Assembly (NCBI GenBank): GCA_963931435.1 | Contig: OZ007012.1 | Span: 2,232,001-2,296,000 of the forward strand | DNA from: Coprousia sp963931435 | GTDB taxonomy: Bacteria > Actinomycetota > Coriobacteriia > Coriobacteriales > Coriobacteriaceae | Reading direction: 5' to 3' | DNA length: 64,000 nt | Shown: positions 50,773-59,561 of the stretch, piece after piece | How the letters are laid out: every line of letters starts with the position of its first letter | Numbering within the stretch: the first letter of the stretch is position 1 | The notes under the pieces: model-generated | Seen by the model: the letters and a program-made list of their open reading frames with translations, nothing else | Told to the model about the DNA's origin: nothing | Database searches by the model: none | Made by a program: the position numbers and the translations under genes

Positions 50773-51480
50773 TTAGTCGTCATCCTCCATCGCCTCGGAG
50801 GCAAGGCGATGCGCCATCACATCGCACGCCAACGCGCCCACCACGGTTTTGGCGTCTTCGATCTTGCCATCGAGCACGGCATCCACCAGCTCGTTTACCG
50901 GAACCAGATCGACGTTCAGGAATTCGTCATCGTCTGGATTGGCACCCTCAAAGGAAAGCTGCGTCGCCAGGTAGATGTTGATGAGCTCGTCAGAAAAGCC
51001 GCAACTGGTTGCGATGGTGGTGAGGTAGGCGATGCGCCCCGCTACGAAACCGGTCTCCTCCTTGAGCTCGCGCTTGGCACACTCCAGCGGATCCTCGCCT
51101 GGGTCAAGCTTGCCTGCGGGGATCTCGACCGTCACGCGATCCAGTGCCGTGCGATACTGGCGCACGAGCGCGATCTTGCCGTTCTCGGTCAGCGCCACGA
51201 TGGCGGCAGCGCCGCAGTGGCGCACCACATCGCGCACCGACGTGTGACCGTTGGGCAGACGCACGTTCATGCGCTCGACGTTGAAAATCTTGCCCTGCCA
51301 GGCGATCTCGCTATCAAGGATCTCCTCGTGCAGGGCGGCGTCGTGCTCGCCCTCGTCCCCAGGCACCAGCGCAATCTCGCCCTCAAACAAGGATTCGCCC
51401 AGATCGGCCTCGTGAGCATCCATCTCGATCGCGTCATCCTCAGCCGCGTCTACCAGCTGCTCCACCTGATCGTCCGCCAT
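50773..51480 (-). CDS. Nudix hydrolase, ADP-ribose pyrophosphatase type
   Basis: A 235-residue Nudix hydrolase. An acidic N-terminal part of about 50 residues precedes the catalytic domain, which has LVRQYRTALDRVTVEIPAG and the full Nudix box GKLDPGEDPLECAKRELKEETG. The family cleaves ADP-ribose and similar nucleoside diphosphates. ATG 51480 follows AGAGGAG. Located downstream of purD with a 418-bp gap; transcribed alone. Confidence 0.88.
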   Translation of the reverse strand: MADDQVEQLVDAAEDDAIEMDAHEADLGESLFEGEIALVPGDEGEHDAALHEEILDSEIAWQGKIFNVERMNVRLPNGHTSVRDVVRHCGAAAIVALTENGKIALVRQYRTALDRVTVEIPAGKLDPGEDPLECAKRELKEETGFVAGRIAYLTTIATSCGFSDELINIYLATQLSFEGANPDDDEFLNVDLVPVNELVDAVLDGKIEDAKTVVGALACDVMAHRLASEAMEDDD

Positions 51481-51648
51481 GGCTCTCCTCTCTTGGTCGG
51501 GCAGCGCCGACCGCGCTACCCGTACAGCCTTCCCGGCAGTTTCCACTCGCAGGTATAGTACCCCTCCATGCAGCGTCTTAGCGCTGGTCGCATCCTATCT
51601 GCATCAGTCACGGCACTCGCACATGAGAGTCGTTTCAAAAAAATGCCT

Positions 51649-51767
51649 CGAATGTAAGGTTTGCCGGACGCATGCGCTGAGAGCGGTTGCCGCGCTGTAA
51701 ATCATCTGCGAAAACAATGGCTGAAACCCCTTTAGTTCGTAGGGGTACGTGCAAAACCTTACATTCG
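51649..51767. repeat. Intergenic palindrome, 16-17-bp arms
   Basis: CGAATGTAAGGTTTGC (51649-51664) pairs with GCAAAACCTTACATTCG (51751-51767), with one extra base. Weaker pairing continues outward for about 15 bases (AAAA and CCT blocks). Confidence 0.75.
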
Positions 51768-51814
51768 AAGGTGTTTTCGCATGGCGCCGTACCCCGCGTG
51801 TCGTTTCATCACGC

Positions 51815-51844
51815 AAAAGGCGCCGCACGAACCTGTGCGGCGCC
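51815..51844 (-). terminator. Rho-independent terminator of purD
   Basis: 10-bp arms GGCGCCGCAC/GTGCGGCGCC (51819-51828, 51835-51844) then TTTT on the minus strand; about 55 bases after the purD stop. Confidence 0.85.
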
Positions 51845-51872
51845 CCATGAAGACGATCTGATGCAAACGAGC

Positions 51873-51902
51873 GAATCTAAGGCCTAAGAATCTAAGGCCT
51901 AG
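51873..51902. repeat. 15-bp tandem duplication over the purD stop codon
   Basis: GAATCTAAGGCCTAA (51873-51887) and GAATCTAAGGCCTAG (51888-51902) lie side by side; the second copy contains the purD stop. Confidence 0.8.
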
Positions 51903-53203
51903 GCGTCCCAGGCGTCACGACCATGCAGGGCGCGCAGGCCGATATCACGCCGCAGGGTCTTGCCCTCGAAGTCGATCTTCTCGCAAGCCTCGTAGGCCAG
52001 ATCGCGTGCGGCCTCGAAGGTGTCGCCCAACGCGGTCACGTCGAGCACGCGCCCGCCCGCGGTCACGAGCTCGCCGTCCTCGTTCACGGCGGTGCCGGCA
52101 TGATAGACGGTGACGCCCTCCATGGCCTCGGCATCCTCGATGCCGGCGATGACCTTGCCCTTCTCGTAGCTGCCCGGGTAGCCAGCCGAAGTGAGCACCA
52201 CGCTCACGGCCCACGCGTCACGCCACGCGAGCTCCACCTGGTCGAGCGTCTGGTTGGCGCAGGCCAGCATGACCTCTACCAGATCGTTCTCAAGGCGCGG
52301 CAGCACCACCTGGGTCTCGGGATCGCCGAAACGCGCGTTGAACTCGAGCACCTTGGGGCCCTGGGACGTAAGCATGAAGCCGCCGTACAGGCAACCGCGG
52401 TAATCGATGCCCTCGGCTGCCAGCTCGGCTACCGTGGCATCCATGATGCGCTGCATCTCGGCCAGCTCGTCATCGGTCACGATGGGGACGGGGCTGTATA
52501 CGCCCATGCCGCCCGTGTTGGGCCCGCGATCGCCCTCGAGGGCGCGCTTGTGGTCCTGCGAGGTGGCCATGGGGCACACGGTCTTGCCGTCGGTGAAGGC
52601 GAGCAGCGAGCACTCCGGACCGGTGAGGCACTCCTCCACCACCACGGTGGATCCGGCCTCGCCAAAGGCACCCGCGAAGCACTCGTGCACGGCATCGAGG
52701 GCCTCCTCGAGGGTGGCGGCCACCACCACGCCCTTGCCGGCTGCCAGACCGTCGGCCTTGACCACCACCGGCGCGCGCTGGCCGCGCACGTAGGCGGCAG
52801 CGGACTCTTCATCAGTGAACGTGCCATAGGCCGCCGTGGGGATGCCCGCACGGCTCATGAGCTCCTTGGAGAACTTCTTGGACCCCTCCATCTGCGCTCC
52901 GGCCGCACCCGGACCGAAGCACGGGATGCCTGCGGCGCGCACGGCGTCGGCCACGCCCGCGACGAGCGGAGCCTCGGGGCCGATGACCACGAGACCGCAT
53001 CCGGTCTCGCGCGCGAAATCGGCAACCGCCACCGGATCGTTCTCATCGAGCGCGACGTTCTCGCCCACCGCGAGCGTGCCGCCGTTGCCCGGCGCCACGA
53101 ACAGCTCCCCGCAGCGAGGGCTCTCGGCGAGCTTGGCAGCCAGCGCGTGCTCGCGCCCGCCGCTGCCCAGAAGCAGGATGTTGATGGCTGGAGACTCGGA
53201 CAT
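51899..53203 (-). CDS. purD: Phosphoribosylamine-glycine ligase
   Basis: A 434-residue GAR synthetase, second step of purine synthesis, an ATP-grasp enzyme. LLLGSGGREHALAAKLAESP, VAPGNGGT, VVIGPEAPLVAG, VVVKADGLAAGKGVVV, NTGGMGVYSPVP, and YRGCLYGGFMLT followed by VLEFNARFGDPETQV are all family hallmarks. GGAGG precedes the ATG, and its start lies 12 bases after the degV stop, so the two are coupled. Confidence 0.96.
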   Translation of the reverse strand: MSESPAINILLLGSGGREHALAAKLAESPRCGELFVAPGNGGTLAVGENVALDENDPVAVADFARETGCGLVVIGPEAPLVAGVADAVRAAGIPCFGPGAAGAQMEGSKKFSKELMSRAGIPTAAYGTFTDEESAAAYVRGQRAPVVVKADGLAAGKGVVVAATLEEALDAVHECFAGAFGEAGSTVVVEECLTGPECSLLAFTDGKTVCPMATSQDHKRALEGDRGPNTGGMGVYSPVPIVTDDELAEMQRIMDATVAELAAEGIDYRGCLYGGFMLTSQGPKVLEFNARFGDPETQVVLPRLENDLVEVMLACANQTLDQVELAWRDAWAVSVVLTSAGYPGSYEKGKVIAGIEDAEAMEGVTVYHAGTAVNEDGELVTAGGRVLDVTALGDTFEAARDLAYEACEKIDFEGKTLRRDIGLRALHGRDAWDA

Positions 53204-53215
53204 GGGGGATCCTCC

Positions 53216-54127
53216 TTAGAAATGCGGGGTGAGATAGGTTGAGATATCGTCTAGCTCGGGCGCGTGCAGCGCGGCCGGATAGTAGAACACGCCGATGGCG
53301 CCCTCTCCCACGTGCGTGGCGATGACCGGGCCGATGGTCGCCTCGGTGAGGCAACAGGTGTCCTCGCGCGCCTTGTCCAGCGCCTCGCCGATCTTGAGCG
53401 CGCGGTCGCGCGCGTTGGTGTGCAGCAGGTAGTAGACGAGCGGACCCTCCTCGTCCGCGGCCTCGGCGGTGCGCTTGGCCATGAACGAGATGGCGCCCTT
53501 GACGCCCTTCGCCTTGCTCTCGACCTCGATGGAGCCATCCTGCTCGAGGCCGATGACCAGCTTGATGTTGAGCAACGAGGTCACAAACCCCTGCGCCTTG
53601 GTGGCGCGGCCGCCCTTGACCAGGTTGTCGAGCGTGTTGGGCACGAAATGGATCGCGGCGCTCTTGCGGATGGCGCGCACGCGCTCGATGGCGTCCTCGA
53701 TGCTGCCGCCGTTCTGGGCGATCACCGCCGCCTCGAGCACCATGGCGCCCTGCAAAACGGTCGCCGCGCCGCTGTCCACCACCTCCAGGCGCAAGCCTTC
53801 GGGCAGCTCGCCGGCGATGGCGCGGGCCTGCTCGATGGTGGCCGAAAGGGCGCGCGCGAGGTGGATGGAGAGGATCTGCGTGTATCCCTCCTCGAACAGC
53901 GCCTTGTAGACCTCCATGAAATCGGCCGGAGTGGGCTGGGAGGTGACCGGCAGCGTGTCGCAGCCCTCCATCATGCGCAGCAGCTCGGGCGTGGAGATAT
54001 CCACCCCGTCGCGATAATCGACCCCTTTGAACACCACGTGGAGCGGCACCACGGCGACGCCGAACTTCTCCGCCAGATCATGCGGGATGTCTGCTGCGGA
54101 ATCGGTCACCACGGCAAAACGGTTCAT
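53216..54127 (-). CDS. degV: DegV family fatty-acid-binding protein
   Basis: A 303-residue DegV protein: FAVVTDSAADIPHDLAEKFGVAVVPLHVVFKGVDYRDGVDIS, then LPVTSQPTPADFMEVYKALFEEGYTQILSIHLARALSATIEQA and a C-terminal PVIATHVGEGAIGVFYYP. Members bind long-chain fatty acids (FakB type) for FakA kinase; fakA is not in the window. GGGAGG precedes the ATG. Confidence 0.9.
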   Translation of the reverse strand: MNRFAVVTDSAADIPHDLAEKFGVAVVPLHVVFKGVDYRDGVDISTPELLRMMEGCDTLPVTSQPTPADFMEVYKALFEEGYTQILSIHLARALSATIEQARAIAGELPEGLRLEVVDSGAATVLQGAMVLEAAVIAQNGGSIEDAIERVRAIRKSAAIHFVPNTLDNLVKGGRATKAQGFVTSLLNIKLVIGLEQDGSIEVESKAKGVKGAISFMAKRTAEAADEEGPLVYYLLHTNARDRALKIGEALDKAREDTCCLTEATIGPVIATHVGEGAIGVFYYPAALHAPELDDISTYLTPHF

Positions 54128-54152
54128 ATCGAGCCTCCCTGGCTTGAGCGGT

Positions 54153-54182
54153 AAAAAAGGGAGACGATCTGCACCGCCTCCC
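54153..54182 (-). terminator. Terminator of purA
   Basis: GAGGGAG...CTCCC stem with a 14-base loop (54159-54182), then six T on the minus strand (54153-54158), just after the purA stop. Confidence 0.75.
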
Positions 54183-54190
54183 TCAACAGG

Positions 54191-55480
54191 CTACTTGTCC
54201 CAGTCACGCACGATGGTCTGCTCGCGGTCCGGACCCACCGAGACGAAGGCGACCGGCACGCCGGCGAGCTCCTCGATGCGCGCCACGTACGCCCGGGCGC
54301 GCTCCGGCAGCTCGTCGAAGGTGCGGCATTGCGAGATGTCGCAGCTCCAGCCGGGCATCTCCTCGTAGACGGGCACCGCGTCGGCGAACGCGCTCTCGTG
54401 CTCGGGCACCGTGGTATAGCGCGCGCCGTCCACATCGTAGGCGACGCAGATCTTGATGGTATCGAACGCCGAGAGCACGTCCAGCTTGGTGAGCGCGAGG
54501 TGGGTGAGGCCGTTCACGCGGGCGCTGTACCTGGCAATGACGCCGTCGAACCAGCCACAGCGGCGCCGGCGCCCGGTGGTGACGCCGTACTCGTAACCCT
54601 GCTCGGTGAGGATGCGTCCCTCGGACGTCTCGTAGGCGAGCTCCGTGGGCATGGGGCCCGAGCCCACGCGGGTGATGTAGGCCTTCATGACGCCCAGCAC
54701 GCGATCGACGTTCTTCATGCCCACGCCCGAGCCGGTGACGGCACCGCCCGCGGTGCAGTTGGACGAGGTCACGTACGGGTAGGTGCCGTAGTCGATATCG
54801 AGCAGCGTCGCCTGCGCGCCTTCGAAAAGGATGGTCTTGCCCGCGTCGACGAGCTCGTTCAGGAGCTTGCCGCTCTCGCAGATGTAGGGGCGCAGGCGCT
54901 CGGCCATGGGCAGGTAATCGGCGCAGATGGCGTCGACGGTGTAGGTGGGCAGGCCGAAGATCTTCTCCAGCTGCGGGTTCACGCGATCGAGCACGCGCGC
55001 GAGCTTGTCGCGGAACACCCCCTCGTCCAGCAGATCCTGCATGCGGATGCCGATGCGCGCCATCTTGTCCTGGTAGCACGGGCCGATGCCGCGGCGCGTG
55101 GTGCCGATGTTGTGGTCGCCCAGCAGCGCCTCGTAGGCGCCGTCGAGGTCCATGTGGTAGGGCATGATGACGTGCGCGTTGCCCGAGACCTTGAGGTTGG
55201 CCGTGGAGATGCCGTCCGCCTCGAACATGTCGATCTCCTCGAGCAGCACCGCGGGGTTCACCACGCAGCCGTTGCCGATGACCGAGACGCACTCCGGATA
55301 CATGATGCCCGAGGGCACCTGGTGCAGACCGTACTTCTTATCGCCCACCACGATGGTGTGGCCGGCGTTGTTGCCGCCCTGGAAGCGCACGACGCTATCG
55401 TAGTTGCCCGCGATGAGGTCGCAGATCTTGCCCTTGCCCTCATCGCCCCATTGGGTCCCTACCAACACTGTCGACGGCAT
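54191..55480 (-). CDS. purA: Adenylosuccinate synthetase
   Basis: A 429-residue PurA, which makes adenylosuccinate from IMP, Asp and GTP. The N-terminal GTQWGDEGKGKICDL loop, FQGGNNAGHTIV, TTRRGIGPCYQDK, EGAQATLLDIDYGTYPYVTSSN and GRRRRCGWFDGV identify it. GAGGAG precedes ATG 55480. A good promoter overlaps the end of dnaB upstream. Confidence 0.96.
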   Translation of the reverse strand: MPSTVLVGTQWGDEGKGKICDLIAGNYDSVVRFQGGNNAGHTIVVGDKKYGLHQVPSGIMYPECVSVIGNGCVVNPAVLLEEIDMFEADGISTANLKVSGNAHVIMPYHMDLDGAYEALLGDHNIGTTRRGIGPCYQDKMARIGIRMQDLLDEGVFRDKLARVLDRVNPQLEKIFGLPTYTVDAICADYLPMAERLRPYICESGKLLNELVDAGKTILFEGAQATLLDIDYGTYPYVTSSNCTAGGAVTGSGVGMKNVDRVLGVMKAYITRVGSGPMPTELAYETSEGRILTEQGYEYGVTTGRRRRCGWFDGVIARYSARVNGLTHLALTKLDVLSAFDTIKICVAYDVDGARYTTVPEHESAFADAVPVYEEMPGWSCDISQCRTFDELPERARAYVARIEELAGVPVAFVSVGPDREQTIVRDWDK

Positions 55481-55549
55481 GATTTCTCCTCACCTCGCGC
55501 CCGCGCGCAAGCCGCTGGCGCATGGGCGTCCAAATGAAAAACGGAACCT

Positions 55550-55578
55550 ATTATATCTCCCCGCTATCGGGCGCGTCA
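55550..55578 (-). promoter_or_regulatory. Probable purA promoter
   Basis: On the minus strand TATAAT (55550-55555) is 17 bases from TGACGC (55573-55578). It lies about 70 bases upstream of purA and overlaps the stop of dnaB. Confidence 0.55.
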
Positions 55579-56976
55579 CCCTTCCTCGTGCATGGAGTCC
55601 AGCTCGTAGAACTTGGTGGATGCCGGCACGAAGATGAGGTCGACGTCGCCGATGGGGCCCGAGCGGTTCTTGGCAACGATGATGCGCGTCACGCCCTCGT
55701 CGGGACGGTCGTCGCGCGCGGCCTCGGTCTCGTCAGCGGAGCGGTCCAGGAACATGACGATGTCGGCATCCTGCTCGATGGAGCCCGATTCGCGCAGGTC
55801 CGAGAGCTGCGGACGCTTGCCCGTGCGGCTCTCGACCGCACGGGAGAGCTGCGAGAGCGCGATGACGGGGACCTCGAGGTCCTTGGCCATGATCTTGAGG
55901 CCGCGGCTCATCTCGGAGACCTCGACGGTGCGGCTCTCGGCGCGCCTACCTGGCGGCGGGCTCACGAGCTGCAGGTAGTCGATGATGATGATCGCGTGCT
56001 CCTTGTTGTGCAGCATGCGGCGCGCCTTGGCGCGGATCTCGGTCACCGTGGTGCCCGGGGTGTCGTCGATGAGGATGTCGAGCTTGCTGAGCTCTTGCGT
56101 GGCCTCGTTGATGTTGGCCCACTGCTCCGGCGTGATGCGCCCGGTGCGGAAATCCGAGATGGAGAGCATCGCGTGCGCACAGATGAGGCGCTGGGCGATC
56201 TCCTTGCCGCTCATCTCAAGCGAGAAGAACCCCACCGTGAACCCCGCGGCGGCCGCGTTGAGCGCCAGGTTGAGCGCGAAGGAGGTCTTGCCCACCGCGG
56301 GGCGGGCGCCCACGATGATGAGCTGGCCCTCGCGGAAGCCCAGCAGCAGCCGGTCGAGCCCCTGGAAGCCGGTGGGGACGCCGTGCGCGGCGCCGCCCGC
56401 GGCGCAGACCTCGGCAGCCTCGTCGTAGGCCTCGATCATGAACTCGGTGAGCGAGCGGTACGAGCTCGAGACCTCGCGCTCCGTGACCGAGAGCAGCATG
56501 CTCTCCGCCCGCTCGACCACCTCCTTGGTGTCCAGCGGCGCATCGTAGGCGAGCGCGTTGATCTGGTTGGTCGCGCCGATGATCTCGCGCAGCATGGCGT
56601 CGCGCCGGACGATCTCGGCATGGTGCTGCCAGTTGACGAGCGACAGCGTGTTGCCCACCAGTTCCAAGATGTAGGCATCGCCGCCCACCGCCCCAAGCTT
56701 GTCCATGGAGGTGAGGTAGTCGACCACCGAGATGGAGTCGATGGGGATGTTGCGCTCGTTCATCTCCTGCATCGCAACGAACAGCGCGCGGTGCGCGGGG
56801 CGATAGAAGTCATCGGGGCGCAGCTGCGAGCAGGCGTCGCTCACAACCTCGGGGGAGAGCAGCATGGCGGCGAGCACCGTCGCCTCCGCCTCGGTGTTGT
56901 TGGGGAGTCCCTGGCGCGCCGGACGCGCTTCCTGCGGATCCATCAGATCCCATCCGTATTCGTCGGCCACCGGCAC
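55576..56976 (-). CDS. dnaB: Replicative DNA helicase
   Basis: A 466-residue DnaB. The N-terminal primase-interaction domain runs from NTEAEATVLAAMLLSPEVV to about residue 160; the RecA-like motor has Walker A GARPAVGKTSFALN, Walker B ILIDDTPG and IIIDYLQLV, and the end SRAVESRTGKRPQLSDLRESGSIEQDADIVMFL. The GTG at 56976 was chosen: AGGAG is six bases before it and the length then fits the family. ATGs at 57018 or further up lack a ribosome binding site. No intein. Confidence 0.94.
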   Translation of the reverse strand: MPVADEYGWDLMDPQEARPARQGLPNNTEAEATVLAAMLLSPEVVSDACSQLRPDDFYRPAHRALFVAMQEMNERNIPIDSISVVDYLTSMDKLGAVGGDAYILELVGNTLSLVNWQHHAEIVRRDAMLREIIGATNQINALAYDAPLDTKEVVERAESMLLSVTEREVSSSYRSLTEFMIEAYDEAAEVCAAGGAAHGVPTGFQGLDRLLLGFREGQLIIVGARPAVGKTSFALNLALNAAAAGFTVGFFSLEMSGKEIAQRLICAHAMLSISDFRTGRITPEQWANINEATQELSKLDILIDDTPGTTVTEIRAKARRMLHNKEHAIIIIDYLQLVSPPPGRRAESRTVEVSEMSRGLKIMAKDLEVPVIALSQLSRAVESRTGKRPQLSDLRESGSIEQDADIVMFLDRSADETEAARDDRPDEGVTRIIVAKNRSGPIGDVDLIFVPASTKFYELDSMHEEG

Positions 56977-57078
56977 CTCACGCTCCTCATCTCTCCATCG
57001 CCTCTCGGGAGCACTCATACTACGCCATGTCAACCATCGCACCCGTATCAATTCGGCGTTTGGGGGCCGTTCCACGCT

Positions 57079-57181
57079 TTCCACCGCCATGGTAGAAAAC
57101 CTCGTGGGCGGCACACTGCGCAAAGGATGGTTTTCAACGTTTTCCACAATTTTGCTGATTGCGGTTCCATGGTTTTCCACA
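57079..57181 (+). promoter_or_regulatory. Cluster of DnaA-box-like nonamers
   Basis: TTTTCCACA at 57140-57148 and 57173-57181 (33 bases apart, three helix turns) and CTTTCCACC at 57079-57087, all in the same direction. One or two mismatches from TTATCCACA/TTGTCCACA. Confidence 0.4.
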
Positions 57182-57550
57182 TGCGTGGCGCTCACCTGCA
57201 GTTATTCAATTTTAACCCTCTGTTTTCGGCTTGCTTACTCTATTTGATTTGTATGTTTTGTGAAAGCTCTGGTAAACAAGCCTCTTCTATACATTGCGCA
57301 CGTCAGAAGGGCGCCTTTTTGATGCACCAGCGGGTGCGATTGTTGCATCGAAACCCGTCCCCACAAAGCGGGAGAAGCCGTATGCGCAGGATACGGTGTG
57401 GATTTCTCCCGGATGCGCGGCGTCTTCCCCTGCAAGCGAGAAGGATGCACCCCGGCTCGTGCGGTACCATCCCGGCGCCCCTTCGCGGGCGGCGGCGGTA
57501 TCCCGCAGGCGCCGCGCCGATGAATAAGGAGTCGCTTCGTCGGGTGACAC

Positions 57551-57578
57551 AAAAAAGAGGGCCGCCGAAGCGACCCTC
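57551..57578 (-). terminator. Terminator of rplI
   Basis: GAGGGTCGC TTCG GCGGCCCTC stem with a UUCG tetraloop (57557-57578), one mismatch, followed by six T on the minus strand. Confidence 0.8.
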
Positions 57579-57612
57579 TCCAACATCCCTGCGGATGCGC
57601 CGAAGCAGACAC

Positions 57613-58131
57613 CTACTCGGCGCTCTCCTCGGCTGCAGCCTCCTCAGCGGGCTGCTCGGCCTCGTCCGCAGCGGCCTCCTCCTCGGCGGTCACGCCGACG
57701 AGCACCACCACGGTGGCGCGGATCTCACGGTACAGCGAGATCGCAACCTCGTGGGCACCGGCGACCTTGATGGGCTTACCAAGCTCAATGCGCTTGCGAT
57801 CGATCTCGATGCCCAGCTGATCCTTGATCGCGTCGGCGATCATGGCAGCGGTGACCGAGCCGAACAGGATGCCCTCGTCGCCCACCTTGGCGTCGACGGT
57901 GACCTGCTTGCCCTCAAGGGTCTCCTTGAGGCTGTTGGCATCGGCCAGGCGCACGGCCTCGCGCTTGGCGATGTTGTTGCGACGCTCCTCGAGCTGCTTC
58001 AGGTTGCCCTTGGTGGCCGCAACGGCGAGCTTCTTGGGGAAGAGGTAGTTCTCGGCGTAGCCCTGGGCAACGTCGATGACGTCGCCTTCACCACCCTTGC
58101 CCTTGATCTCACCAAGAAGAATTACTTTCAT
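57613..58131 (-). CDS. rplI: 50S ribosomal protein L9
   Basis: A 172-residue L9: MKVILLGEIKGKGGEGDVIDVAQGYAENYLFPKKLAVAAT is the family start, followed by the connecting helix and the C-terminal domain. The tail (TAEEEAAADEAEQPAEEAAAEESAE) is an acidic extension of about 25 residues beyond usual L9. AAAGGAG precedes the ATG. Last gene of the ribosomal cluster. Confidence 0.95.
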   Translation of the reverse strand: MKVILLGEIKGKGGEGDVIDVAQGYAENYLFPKKLAVAATKGNLKQLEERRNNIAKREAVRLADANSLKETLEGKQVTVDAKVGDEGILFGSVTAAMIADAIKDQLGIEIDRKRIELGKPIKVAGAHEVAISLYREIRATVVVLVGVTAEEEAAADEAEQPAEEAAAEESAE

Positions 58132-58161
58132 GAGATCTCCTTTACGAAAGCGTAAGCGCCG

Positions 58162-58428
58162 CTAGCCGCGACGACGCTCGCCGCGGGAAGAGACCACGGG
58201 AACGGCGTAGGGAAGCAGAGCCATCTCGCGGGCGCGCTTGATGGCGTTCGCGATGTCATGCTGATGCTGCGTGCAAGCGCCAGTGACGCGACGGGGCTTG
58301 ATCTTGCCGCGATCGGTCATGTACTTACGGAGAAGCTGAGTGTCCTTGTAATCGATGTACTCGGTGTTCTCCTTGCAGAACTGGCAGTACTTACGACGCG
58401 GCTGACGTGTTGAATAATCATTAGCCAT
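58162..58428 (-). CDS. rpsR: 30S ribosomal protein S18
   Basis: An 88-residue S18: RRKYCQFCKENTEYIDYKDTQLLRKYMTDRGKIKPRRVTGACTQHQHDIANAIKRAREMALLPY. It retains the C-x-x-C...C type cysteines, the zinc-binding form. MANDYSTRQP at 58428 chosen, after GAAAGG; the ORF opens eight codons upstream. Confidence 0.95.
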   Translation of the reverse strand: MANDYSTRQPRRKYCQFCKENTEYIDYKDTQLLRKYMTDRGKIKPRRVTGACTQHQHDIANAIKRAREMALLPYAVPVVSSRGERRRG

Positions 58429-58496
58429 GTCAAAATACCTTTCTTTTGGCATCCGGTGCGCCGGATGCCTTCCTCACCAGATGTTGGGCGGCGCGC

Positions 58497-58964
58497 CTAG
58501 AAGGGGATGTCCTCATCGTAGACATCCACCGCGGGCGGCGCCTGGACGGGTGCCTGGGGCTGCGGATGCGAAGCCGGAGCGGACGCGTAGCCGCCGCCCT
58601 GGCCGGCCGGGGCGTAACCGCCCTGACCCTGGTTCTGGCCGCGGCTCATGAACTCGATCTCATCGACGATGACCTCGAGCTTGCTGCGGCGCTGACCATC
58701 GCGCTCCCAGCTGCTGTAGCGCAGCTTGCCCTCGATGGCGACCTTGGAGCCCTTTGAAAGGTAGCGGCTCACGGCCTCGGCGCGCGTGCCGAACATGGTG
58801 CAGTCGACGAAGTTGGGATAGTCCTCCCACTCGCCCGTCTGCGGGTTGCGGCGACGATCGTTGACCGCCACGCCGAACGAGAGCACCTGCGTGCCACCGC
58901 TCGTCATGCGCAGCTCGGGATCGCGCGTGAGATTGCCGGAAATGTTCACTCGGTTGATGCTCAT
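58497..58964 (-). CDS. ssb: Single-stranded DNA-binding protein
   Basis: A 155-residue SSB with an OB fold (MSINRVNISGNLTRDPELRMTSGGTQVLSFGVAVNDR, WEDYPNFVDCTMFGTRAEAVSRYL), a Gly/Gln/Pro-rich linker and the conserved acidic tip DEDIPF that recruits partner proteins. Located between rpsF and rpsR in the classic cluster. Confidence 0.95.
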   Translation of the reverse strand: MSINRVNISGNLTRDPELRMTSGGTQVLSFGVAVNDRRRNPQTGEWEDYPNFVDCTMFGTRAEAVSRYLSKGSKVAIEGKLRYSSWERDGQRRSKLEVIVDEIEFMSRGQNQGQGGYAPAGQGGGYASAPASHPQPQAPVQAPPAVDVYDEDIPF

Positions 58965-59026
58965 CTGTGCTCACTACCTCTCAAATGATGGGTCGCATGC
59001 GCCCAGCGCATGCGGAACCCTCTCCC

Positions 59027-59320
59027 TTACTCCATGTCGTCGCGACGCACGATCATGTGGCGCTCCACGGCATCGGTGATGCGCAGAACGCGGTCGAGCT
59101 CAGCGATCGAAGCAGGATCAGCGTGGAAGTTGATGAGGGTGTAATCACCTTCGGTGAGGTCGTTGATCTCGTAGGCCAGCCTGCGCTTGCCCCACTCGTC
59201 AACCTTGTCAACCTTGCCGTTGCCCTCGGCGATGGTGGTGTCGATGCGCTTCATCACCGCGAGACGGGTCTCGAGATCGAGTGCGGGATTGACAAAAAAC
59301 AGCAGTTCATAAGCCTTCAT
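59027..59320 (-). CDS. rpsF: 30S ribosomal protein S6
   Basis: A 97-residue S6: MKAYELLFFVNPALDLETRLAVMKRIDTTIAEGNGKVDKVDEWGKRRLAYEI and NDLTEGDYTLINFHADPASIAELDRVLRITDAVERHMIVR. ATG 59320 follows GAGGAGG; the ORF extends seven codons up. First gene of rpsF-ssb-rpsR-rplI. Confidence 0.95.
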   Translation of the reverse strand: MKAYELLFFVNPALDLETRLAVMKRIDTTIAEGNGKVDKVDEWGKRRLAYEINDLTEGDYTLINFHADPASIAELDRVLRITDAVERHMIVRRDDME

Positions 59321-59561
59321 GTTGTCACCTCCTCTGGACATACGGCTCCGGGTCGTGAAGGTGCGCCCGAAGCAGGAAAAGACCTAGCTACTATAGCGTT
59401 GCCGGCGGCCTCTCCACAACACGACGCCCTCAACCCTCATGACCTCCACAACTTTGCGTCCCCTCGCAGTGTGGCACGTGCGTCTGAACGCTCTCTGAAC
59501 GGCTTTGGAACGATCCTGGTCGCGGATTGGGCTCTTTCTGTCCCTTATCTGAAAACCGGGG

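Larger units (their letters stand above)
51481..51898. other. Intergenic region with palindrome and purD terminator
   Basis: 418 bp. Contains the palindrome 51649-51767, the purD terminator 51815-51844 and a 15-bp tandem repeat at the purD stop. No gene seen. Confidence 0.7.
56977..57612. other. Spacer between rplI and dnaB
   Basis: 636 bp. Contains DnaA-box-like nonamers (57079-57181), an A+T-rich stretch (about 57195-57300) and the rplI terminator. No gene. Confidence 0.6.
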
